Below are positions 11,596 to 23,500 of a DNA stretch of 64,000 nucleotides, in pieces; positions within the stretch are counted from its first letter, which is position 1, and every line of letters starts with the position of its first letter. The position numbers and the translations under genes were made by a program. The DNA is from Brachycybe producta (taxonomy: Eukaryota; Arthropoda; Diplopoda; Playtdesmida; Andrognathidae), in the NCBI GenBank assembly GCA_036925085.1, contig JAUPFP010000011.1, forward strand, positions 2,631,797-2,695,796. The letters run 5' to 3'. Under the pieces are notes generated by a model. The model was not told the origin of the DNA. It saw only the letters and a list, made by a program, of their open reading frames with translations, and made no database searches.

Positions 11596-14500
11596 CAACA
11601 CTGTTGTTGACTCAATGATATCTGTGAAGTAGACGTCACACTCATGTGACAAAACTATCACGTTAACTTCAAGACATGTAGACAGTTGCTATCGTGAGAG
11701 TGAACTATCACAACTTTCATGACAGCTACTCTCACGATAGAACTATCACCGTGAAAACGAGGCTTTACGAACAAACAAAAAAAGGGGGCTAAGAAGACGA
11801 CGAAGAAAAAAAAGCAGAGGAACAGAAAAAAGAAAATCGATTTTGAAAATACTTAATAGTGTGCACGTGCCTTTTTCTTTAAAGGAAATTACCCATCACA
11901 TGTTGTCAAAAAGAAATCATTTTCTAACAATCAAGAGTTATTTTTTTTAGGTTTATACTTAAAAAACGTGAGCAAAATAAAACCTGGGGTCTTCAGAAAC
12001 TTGTCTATTTAAAAATCCAAAGATCACCTTCACAACAAAATTAAAAGTTAAAAACAATTGTTTTGAATCTTTAAAAAAAAAAAACTTTTGTCTCGCAAAA
12101 GTAATTAAGTTGCAAATTGAGCAAAATGCACTCAGCATTTCAATTGTCGCCAAACCAGGAGCCAAATAAACCGGGGATTTTCACAGGCAGTTAGAAATCG
12201 GGACGAGCAGAAGTTGGCTCCGCCCTTGTTATGACGACCGGCAACGTCTAATTCGTTTGTTGTGTGGTTCGACGTTGAAAAGGGCGGAGCATGCGACGTC
12301 AGACTACATAACCAACCAATTAGAAGTTGCGTTCGTCATAACAAGGGCGGAGCCAAGTGAAGTTCTCCCCCGATTTCTAACTTCCTGTGGATTTTCGAAT
12401 AGGGAGGACCAATATACGAATAGCGGATGTTGCCCGTCCTACGTTTATATAACAGACGTATACCACCATCTAGTGGTGAAAGGTTATAATAGTTACTTAA
12501 ACAGACGTATACCACCATCCAGCACAGGCAAGACAAGCGAGGAATGCTATTATCGCCCCACCCACCCATAGGTATTAGGGCATGACAATCTCTTTTCTTT
12601 TAACCTATCGTCTTACTCAAGATTTAGTGTCACTGTGGAACAGGCAATTAGATATCGGGGCATGCAGAAGTTGGCTCCGCCCTTTTATGACGACCGGCAA
12701 CTTCTAATTGGTTGGTTATGTAGTTTGACGTCAAATGCTCTGCCCTTTTCATCGTCGAACCGTACAACAAACTAATAAGAAGTTGCCGTTCGTCATAAAA
12801 AGGGCGGAGCCAACTTCTGTTCATCCCGTTTTCTAATTGCCTGTCATAAGCACTAAGTACAGTTTGCGCCATCTATTGGGCACACTCATGTCATGTCATG
12901 TCATGCAGTTTCGACACGAAATGCTCCCTATAGGAAAAGCACTTAGTTGAGTCCCTCTGCAGGAGCTCGTATATTTATGTTGGCGGAAATGCTTCCCTTA
13001 GCTTCATCTTGCTACTAGACACCGTTGTAACGCAATTAAGACCAATAAAAAAAATTCCCGGTTAATTGAATTAGGAAGCACTCCAGTTACGTTTGGTCTT
13101 TTTGTTAAACCAAACAAACCTGAATCTCATTAGTGAAGATAAACGACGTCGCAAGGGGTTATTTCATAATTATATATTTGAAATCATATTCAATTTTTTT
13201 CTCTCAATATGATCATTTTTCATGTTGTTTTCCATAGACAAAAAGTTCTAACAATTAAATTAGTAGGCCTGACATATAAATACCAAAATTTAAAATCCCA
13301 AAATAACTTCTAATAATTAGCTGTGGGCCAATAATCAATGGCGTGTTTTTGTTTTTTCTTCTTCTTCCTGCACCTGTGGTGAAACAATTCATGACCATTT
13401 TGGAAGGCCGTTCATATCGAAATGGCCTAAAGTAATTATGTATATCCATAATTCTATTATAGCTATTCCTGATTTAATTATGAATATTCACAATTAAATT
13501 GTGAATATCTATAACGGAATTGTGAATATCCATAATTTAAGACCCCTCAGCCGCCGCAGCCTTAGCCAAAATCCGCCGAATAATTTTATGGCTCGCTGTT
13601 ATCCAGCCGCAGAAAATAATTTCAGCTTAGCCCGAAAAATATTTAATAGTATTTAATAATTAAAACTTGCAGGATTATATTTGGGAATGTCATCTGGGTC
13701 AGTAGCAGTTGAGAGCATGTTCTAGATAACTTTTATGCAATGGCCGTCGTTCGTCGCTGAGACCCGAAAAACTAAACAGGATTTCTTTTATTCACGATAA
13801 TTTTCAACGTGAAAATTGGAATTTTAGTCCAGTGTCCTACAAAATTGAAATTACTTTCTTTATTAAAGTTTTTATTTTATTTTTTTGCAAGTGCTCGGCG
13901 CTTGAAGCTGCAAATAAGCCGAATATCCGCCGAATTTTAGCCCAGAAAACCGTGCGAATATCGTAAAAAATATATGGCTGAGAGGTCTACCCATAATTAA
14001 ACTATGGATAGACGAAATTTGGTAATTTTGGCATGAATGACTTTCACATTGGTCATCAATCGTTATGACCACAAGTGCAGAAGAAAAAAAACGCCTCTGT
14101 ATGTAGCTGGTATATTCATTTTATATATTTAAAAATAAACTCTTCTTCATATAATTCTTTTAAGTACACAAAAAAAATGCAAAACTTCACCACTTTCAAA
14201 CTAGACTAATGTAACACCCTGTAATTCGTGATCCCGCCAAAACCATAGCCGGGGGGGGGGGGGGTAAACAACTCTCAACCGTCCCTCCCTCCCCTCTCAC
14301 TCATCTATCTGACTCATACTCAAGTGGCGGATTAATACACTTAGGACTGTGGTCACTTGGGCCTGGTTACATCTCACAGGTGTACACAGGTCCAAGGTAC
14401 AAAAAGGCCATGTTCCTCTTTGTAGTTGGTTCTTGTCCTTGCCTAAATTGTATTACGTTAATCTTGTCCGTACCACATCATGGGCATGAGGACGCACCGT

Positions 14501-17500
14501 TGGTATTCATAATTCATCTTTGCATTCTATGTTTCCATACGAAGATGAATAAAGCGTTATAACAGGAAACAGCATTGTCTTTATGTATTAAGTAAGCAAC
14601 TTCTCTTCAGAGGCCGGAGACTACATAAGGCGGGAGGTATACAATTCCGAAGCGGCTACAACATCTTCTCCTGTCGGCGTACCGAAAGGGGAAGATGTAT
14701 ATCAGCATCGACCGGAAGAAAGAGGGATGGCCGACACCCTGCTGCATAGATTTCACCCCCATGCAGGAGGATGACCACAATCCATCTCCATCCAACTCTC
14801 TCTGCAACTCGAATCTTCTCCGTGCGGGCACCGCGCGATGCAGAGAAGAAACGAGTTACAGAAAATGTCATCTACAGGTTGGTAAAACAGAATGGTCGAT
14901 GTCAAAAGCTCACACTAAACAATTTTTTAAAAGATACCTTTGTGGAACTTGTCTTTACGAATTCGTTTACTCTTCTAATTACTAACGAATCTTGATATTC
15001 GTTAAGCATTGCACTCGCACTACAGTTATTACCCTCTAAAATACTTATTTTGCAAGAGAATGAATCGCACGAAATGGTACAGCATAGGGCTGCAAAAGAA
15101 GGTTACGTGTATTCTAACAGTGTATCTACCATGCTTCAGGAACTAAAATGGGAATCCTTAGCAGGCCGAAGAAATGACCAAAGCCTTACCCTTTTCAGAC
15201 ATTTAATGACAAATGATAATATTGTCCTAGTTAATGACTTATTGAATACACATCCTCGTAAGGGAAGACACGGGCATTCAGAGACTTTAAAAGAATTAAT
15301 GGCTAGAACTGATGCATATTTTTGGTCTTTTTTTCCCCCAAATGTTATTAGACTATGGAATTCGCTTCCAGTTGATAGTTCTTTGTTAGGACAATATCAA
15401 TTTAACAACGCTGCCTTGTTTTACCTGAATGACAATCATTTGTGATCGGGAGCAATCGCCAACCTGCCACATGACTTTTAAGCTGATTGCAGGTGTACTG
15501 AGTTAAATTGAAATGAATTGAATTGAATACGAGAGACCTCGAGATTCTTACCTGTAACTCATTTGCAACTAAATGTATGCGACCGATGGAACGAATGTCG
15601 CAAGCAGATGCCTCAAATTGAACAGGACTACGACAGAACATTAAATTCCATTCTCGCAGCTCTGCAGCTCTCGGTTCTGCGACAGATTGCTGTAACATTA
15701 AGTCTGTCAATCTGCGCCGAGGACGTGGAAGTTCTGAAACACACGTATTAACTATAAATATGCAGCTAGGCTGGAGAGCTGTTTTGAGGAGCATCATTTT
15801 TACAAAACTAGAATAGTAGAAGTTTATGCTAAAAGATTTTTTCAACATAGAAAAAATACCTTTAGCAATATTACCAACTATTGTTGTTTCTAAAACAATG
15901 AATTTTTCGTAATGTTTTCTTCTAAAAAACCGCAAAGGGGGGGGGGATGGAATTTTCAACAATAGAAACACTTTCAAGAAAACAAGAAAATAATAATCAC
16001 CTTTTATCAACGTCTCGTTCAAGTGTGACAGATCTTTGATAAAAACATTGCCACGACATCCTCGCAATTTAGTCATTTCTCGAAACTCCTTGATGGTGAA
16101 AGAAACTTGTAACGGTCCGCGACGACCAATCAACGAGACCTTCTTGATTCGGCTTCGTGATAAAACTTCTAAAGCATGATCCGCAATGTCCGTTTTCTTA
16201 GAAAAACAAACCAACCATAAATGTAATTGAAAGGTTACGGCTAAAAACGATCAGAGCCCGTTTTTGGTGAAAAGTTGGCCGATTGCGCCATCTTATAGCC
16301 TATTACCTACAGATTTAAATCGTGATTCACAAACTGTGAAAAAAAGACATGGTTCCAAATCCTTACCCTATGTGTTCTCCAGTTAGTGCAAAACATAAAA
16401 TTGTGAAACACTATTTGCTCTTTTTCTGTGTTCATTTCTCACAATTTTTGGTCAACCCATAGGTAAACATCTTTTACCCTTCCCAGCCAACTAAAAACCT
16501 GAAGACCAAGAAAGTGATGACAAGTTTGTGGACGACTCACTTATTGATGATGTTTCAGTGAAAGTAATGGGGAAGAATGATCAAGGTCCATGTCTTTTTA
16601 AATTAAAATATTATTTTAAATAGTCATGATTCATCCTAAAATTTGTTTTAAAGCCTCGTTTTCGTGGCTATAGTTCTTTTTCGTGAGAGTAGCTGTTGTG
16701 AAAGTTGTGATAGTTCACTCTCACAATAGCAACTGTCTACATGTCTTGAAGTAAAGTGATGGTTCTGTCATGACAGTGATGTTTGACAGCACAAGACACA
16801 ACAGCAGTTAAGAAATATGTCTGAGCCAACAACAGTGTTGCCTCTCTCCCTCCAGAAGCCAAATTTTGCCTACAAAGTGAATTATTTCCCTACAAGTGGT
16901 CACTCAACAACTATTACTATTGCGACAGTTTTCTATGCATGGTGATAGTAATCATGATGGTTACTATCACTGTCACAACAGTACTATCAAAGTTCTATCT
17001 AGTCAAACGAGATGGTGCGATAGTGCTATCGCGACAGTGACTATAATGTGGTCTGCACTATGATAGTTCTCGCAGTAGTTGCTGTCATGACAGCAACCAT
17101 CGTGAAAACAAGGCTTGACGTTTTGTTCGTTCGCTCGTTTGATAAATAGTTCTCAAGCATGATTACGCGATTTATTACTTTACCCCTTATTTGTAAACCC
17201 CGTGGATCGAATAGAAACTTTGAAATTGAACGTACAAGAAAGTACTCTGATCGTTTTTTTGTTGTTATTGTAATAGATGTGTCATTGCATGTTGCCACAC
17301 CTTTAGGTCATCTACGGATGTCAACAGAATTCTGGCAACATCGAGAGCAACGTTACCGTGTCCAATAACTGCAGCTGATTCAACATCCAAATTGACATCG
17401 AGCTGAAATGAGTTTAAAATAAATTTATGAAATAGAATATCTTAATACTATGTAATTTAAAAATAACTTCAAGAAAACGTGAATATATTTTAGAAACTAG

Positions 17501-20500
17501 AAGAGTAAACGAACCATACAACCTCTGGAAGTAATGATATATGTAAAAAAAAAAATAACCTTCTTGATTTCAGTTTGCAAATGATTAGTTTTTAAATTCA
17601 TCAGTGAAAAAGTAGAATGCCATAACAAGGTTACTTTTTGACGAAACCAACGTAAAAGATGCTCTTAAGTGGCTTCATCACAAAATTACTTTGAAAAATC
17701 TCTGCAAAGAGCGCGATAGACTAGAGCTCTTATACTATGGATATAGAGCCACATCCCGACTTCATTTTGAAGTTGAACTCAACCTCTGGGTGGTCCCGTG
17801 ATTCCCAGACTTTTTTTTTGACTGCGGCTCTACTAAATGCAGCTTTTACCAAGTGTTGTGACCCATCGAATAGGTACATATTAATAAGTAAAAAAAATAT
17901 TTGATTTAAATAGAATTTGTTCATTTAAACTAGATTTATTTTTATTTTAGAAAAATTCCCTAAATTTCTTTCAATTATTTTAAACTTTTTTTTTTTAAAT
18001 TTGGCAAAAATAAACAAAAAAAAAATAATTAAATAAATCATTTAAAAAAAACACGAGTAAAACATTTAAGTGATTTAAATCACGTTTTTCAATCTTTGAA
18101 TGCCACATTGAAATTTTATCGTCACCACCGTTTTTACCTTTGTGTTCTCCGGTAAACCATTATACCATCCCACGAAAGAACGTGCCGAAAGCACGTTAGA
18201 AAGTGACTGTAAATACAAATGAAGCAAACTTTCAGTTTTAAGGTGCGAGCGATAGATTTTTATTAGAATTAATTAGAAATCATGCCAGTAGATGAAGTTA
18301 CGTGAATTCACGTGGGCACGCCCTTAGATGTCTATGGGCGTTGCTAAGTTCAAGAAGCGAATATACCGGTACAAGTATGCAGGTTTTTAAACGCATTTTT
18401 TAAACAAAACTCATTGTCTTTTCGAAACTTGGTGAATAAATTAAGCGAGAAAAACCTTCTTTTGTGACGATCTGTTCGAACATAATTATTTAATAACAGT
18501 TTTAAAACGCCGATAACACCAAAAACGGTACCCTCGTTTAACTTTTTCATCAAATTTTCGAAAAAAACAACGAGTAAAAATTAAAAACTTACATATGTTT
18601 ACCAGTAAATTCGCTCCTTGAAATATTTCTTTCCTGTACAACTGAATGGGCGTGGCCAAGTAAAGACACGTAGTATGGTAATGCCGCCCTAGAAGCACGA
18701 TTTATAACTTAAGAGGCTACATCACAAAATTACTTCGAAAAATCTCAGCAAAGAGCGCTAGCATCGTTTTTCTATTGAGCACATAGACCGAATGTTAAAG
18801 AAAAAATGTTAACTTTTAAAATACACAGACTCACGGCAATATGTTTATTTTACATATTTAAAGTTGTCCACTATCAAGTTTTCAAAGTGCTATGTGCATC
18901 TTAAATAGATGCTGATCAAGTGATAGAATGACAAAAAATTGGTAAGTGCAGTTATATTTTTAATGACTATTTCAAAATCGCGAATTTCTAACTCTTGTGT
19001 TACATTCCATTGAGTACGCCCAAATAAGAAAAAAAAAAAGATCCATTAAAAAAACCAGAAGAGTTAGAAATTCGCGATTTTGAAATAGTTTTCAAAAATA
19101 GAACCGCACTTACCAATTTTTTGTCATTCTATCACTCGATCAGCATATATTTAAGGTGAACATTGCACTTTGAAAACTTAATATTGGACAACTTTAAATA
19201 TGAAAAATAAACATATTGCCGCCGCGACTGTGTATTCTAAAAATTAACATTTTTTTCCTTTAAGAGCCTAGATCCACGTTCATCTTGTTGTTTTGAGCAG
19301 ACGACAACGAGACAAATGAGTGTTCTTATATAGTGTTACTAAAACGGCAAGAAATCGCCTCACAATTGCTCAATTCAAATACAGTAAAGCGCAAAATGCA
19401 ATAAAAGGTATTGTTCTTCACGTGCTCGATTTATATAATTTTTGAAAAGGTCCTTCTATTTTTAAACAACGTTCAAAGTCGTTCGTTTTTTCAACCCCAT
19501 GTTAAATCCCATAGGATCAAAAACCGTCCCACAAACATTTGAAAAACTCTCGTTAAAACTGATTTAGAACAATAACAAAATAATTAGCACATACATTCAT
19601 GTATTGGCTTCACGATGTTTTCTTTTTATAAATTTTGAAAAGGTCCTTCTATTTTTTAATAACGATTAAAGTCGTACGTTTTTAAACTCCATGTTAAGTC
19701 CCATAGGAGCAAAACACCGTCCCACAAACGTTAGAAGAACTCCCATTAAAAATGACTTAGAGCGATCAGAAAAATTAGCACGTACTTACATGTGTTTATT
19801 GCCTTCAGGATTATTCCTTTTTCTAAATTTTAAAAGGGCTTTCTATTTTTAAATAACATTTAAAATCTTACGTTTTTTTAACTCCATGTTAATTCCCATA
19901 GGAGCAAAAAACCGTCACCTGAACATTTGAAGAACTCCCGTTAAAAACAACTCAGAACAATAACAAAATAATTATTACGTGCATTAATCTACTGGCTTCA
20001 CAATATTTTCTTTTTATAAGGTTAGCACGCGAAATTATTTTTATATTAATTATTATGTGACTTCGAACCGGGAGAAAAAACGTTAAAAAACTGTTTTTCA
20101 ATCAACAACGATTGCAGCGCCTACATTCGGAGAAATTTTGAACTAAACGATGTATCTAGCCTCTTAAGAGCCTAGATCCACGTCCATCTTGTTGTTTTGA
20201 GCAGACGACAACGAGACAAATGAGTGTTCTTATATGGTGTTACTAAAACTGCAAGAAATCGCCTCAAAATCGCTTAATTAAAATACAGTAAAGTGCAAAA
20301 TTCAATAAAAAGTATTGTTCTTCACGTGCTCGATTTATATAATTTTTGAAAAGGTCCTTCTATTTTTAAACAAGGTTCAAAGTCGTTCGTTTTTTCAACC
20401 CCATGTTAAATCCCATAGGATCAAAACCGTCCCACAAACATTTGAAAAACTCTCGTTAAAACTGATTTAGAACAATAACAAAATAATTAGCACATACATT

Positions 20501-23500
20501 CATGTATTGGCTTCACGATGTTTCCTTTTTATAAATTTTGAAAAGGTCCTTCTATTTTTTAATAACGTTTAAAATCGTACGTTTTTAAACTCCATGTTAA
20601 GTCCCATAGGACTAAAACACCATCCAATAAAAGTTAAGAGAACTCTGATTAAAAATGATTTAGAGCAATCAGAAAAATTAGCACGTACTTACATGTGTTT
20701 ATTGCCTTCAGGATTATTCCTTTTTCTAAATTTTAAAAGGGCTTTCTATTTTTAAATAACATTTAAAATCTTACGTTTTTTTTAACTCCATGTTAAGTCC
20801 AATAGGAGCAAAAAACCGTCACCCAAACATTTGAAGAACTCCCGTTAAAAACAACTCAGAACAATAACAAAATAATTATTACGTGCATTAATCTACTGGC
20901 TTCACAATGTTTTCTTTTTATAAGGTTAGCACGCGAAATTATTTTTCTATTAATTATTATGTGACTTCGAACCAGGAGAAAAAACGTTAAAAAACCGTTT
21001 TTCAATCAACAACGATCGCAGCGCCTACATTCGGAGAAATTTTGAACTAAACGATGTATCTAGCCTCTTAACATCGGGTCTATAGGGTCAATAGAAAAAC
21101 GATGCTAGCGCTCTATGTGGAGATTTCTCGAAGTAATTTTACGATGTAGTTTTTTAAGTGAATATAGAACCGACTTTAAGAAAGTCAAAAACAAACAAAC
21201 CTCTCCAGGAATATTTAAACATTTATCGTCTTTGGCTCCATTGCACTAATATATAAATTAGAAACAAAAATTAGAAGTCGCATCGAATCCTATCAAAGTG
21301 CAATGCCTAATAATATTACATAGCCAGCATTTTGCCATCACGACCTCCCTGACCTGTTGTTATTTCTTTATTATTTGAATACAACCCAGACAGGACATCA
21401 TAGCAATATACCAACTACCGTAAAAAAAAAAAACATGTCCTAAGAAAAATGAGAACCAAAATGACTGCATGATATGCTTCCAACAACTGTCTGACCGAGA
21501 CATCTTTTCCAACGTCGACATTTCCGTAAAAGGAAACCCTTGCGTTGCGAGCTATCGCCGTAAACGTGTTTGTAACATTCTGAAACAAAACGATTCTTGT
21601 ATACATTGTAAATGTTGGATTCCGTACTCCACATAAAGTGATGCACACAAATGGTTGCAAAAAAAAAAATCGTCATTTTTTTATAATTTCCTTTAATTTA
21701 AATCTGATTTAATATACAATTACAATGGAAAGGTAATGGGGGAAAACGATAAGTCCAACTTTTGATGAAAAGTTGGCTGATTGAGCCATCGTCCAGCTTA
21801 TTACTAAGGCTGTACCGAGCTGATTTTTCCAAAACGATTTTTGCGGATTTACTGCTAATTGGCAAAAATCGGATCGGCGAACAAATGTTAACCGATTTCC
21901 GATCATTAACGCACTCAACAATTAGGTCTGCTCCCCGATATAATCTGACTTCGACTAAGCAGCTTTGGAAAGAGGGGTGGGGATGGGGCAATTGCCATCC
22001 CCTAGTTTGTATGCCCGTGTGTGCAGCCTATGCTTTCTGTACCAGAAATCGGCTGTGAAACAAACTCCAGCAGTCTCAAAAACATTAAAAATGGCCAAAG
22101 AATAAAGAACTAGTGGGGTAACCCGTCATAAATGACGGGAGCAAAATTCACAGGCAATTGTGCCCAGCATTAGAATTTCTTTTCCTCCGCCCTTTTATGA
22201 CGTCAGACCAAGTAACAAACCAATTAGAAATTGATGACCTTCATAAAAGGGCGGAGGAAACGAAATTCTTATGCTGGGCACAGTTGCCTGTGATAAATTC
22301 TAGTTTAATTTTGCTACTATTATCCAGTCCCCTTTTTTATATTTGAAAGAGAAAATGAGTTTTTCATTTTCTCTGGTGTGCGCATGCGCGTCGTTTTTTT
22401 TACTCCTTTCATTTCAATTTCAGTTTCCCCCTCCCCCTTTTTCCCCTCCACGTTTCTCTCTTCCCCCTCTCTACACTTTCCAACCTTTCCCCCTCTCCAA
22501 TTTAATATTAGTGTGTTCCTTTTCGGTCGAAATTATTTCGGTCGACAAGCCTCAGGGATTGGATTGGAGGCTAACAGTGACGTCAATAAAAAGTAATAGG
22601 GAGCGGTGCGGAGCGAAATAGTTAGGTTCGGTTCGGTTTGGTTAGGATAGGGGTTAGGTTAGGTTAGGGAGAAAGGGTTATATTTTTTTGGTAGCTCTTT
22701 CATTCACCGCTCCCTATTACTTTTTATTGACGTCACTGTTAGCCTCCAATCCAATCCCTGAGGCTTGTCGACCGAAATAATTTCGACCGAAACGAATACC
22801 GCCTTTAATATTATGGGGTTCTTGGATGGGAAGAGTGCAACATATAGTTGACCTTGACAAAAAAGGCGGTTCATTTATTCAAATTTATATAAATTCCGAC
22901 GTGCGTCAAGGTTTTTGTCATTGTTTGTACAGCGTTAGATCTCACACACGCACACAGACCTGGCTTAATATATATATATATAATTTTTAAAATTCGAAAA
23001 AATGGAGAAAAAAAAAATCAAGGCTATAATCAGGCCTTGATTTTTTTCCAAAAACGGCCAAAAATTGAAAAAAAAAATTAAATCCTCTAAAATACAGTAA
23101 CCAAGGGCGTGTGGAGGGGGGGGGGGGCATTGCAAGGGCAATTGCAGTTTAGTCGTCGCTGCTCGCCTCCCATTTTTTTTGCACCACAGTTCTCAAGAGA
23201 TCGGTGCCAATATCACGATAGTTTTTTTGCAAAGATGCACGACTAACCTAAACGTTTGAAATAGGCGAGAGGCTCCTGACTGTGTTCTGCGTGCGCATTA
23301 AAGTCACGATCCACGAAATACGAATTGTAGTTTAGTGGAGTTGGATGATAACATTTTTTATTTTACAATAATTATATATATAATATCCCGTGTGTGTGTG
23401 TAGTAACAAAAACCATTGAAGCACGTTGGAATTTATATAAATTTGAATAAATGAACCGTTTTTTTTTCTCAAGGTCAACTACATGTTGAACTCTTCCTTT

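Larger units (their letters stand above)
18709..21157. mobile_element. TTAA-flanked element family G, interrupted by a family H dimer
   Basis: TTAAGAGGCTACATCACAAA at the left faces the inverse ACGATGTAGTTTTTTAA at the right. GAGCGCTAGCATCG and CGATGCTAGCGCTC form the inner arms. Both ends are TTAA, the piggyBac-type target. The interior carries the AATTGGTAAGTGC and TTCAAAATCGCGAATTTCT blocks seen in other copies. A dimer of another element (19260-21071) is inserted at an internal TTAA. All of it is in FDXR intron 4. Confidence 0.75.

Noticed and set aside
14210..14627. Solo LTR starting TGTAACACC and ending ACTACA
   Set aside because: No matching target duplication, no primer-binding site and no second copy in the window.
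22620..22680. Interstitial telomere repeat
   Set aside because: Only a few imperfect TTAGG units, located in the loop of a palindromic MITE, so more likely part of that element.
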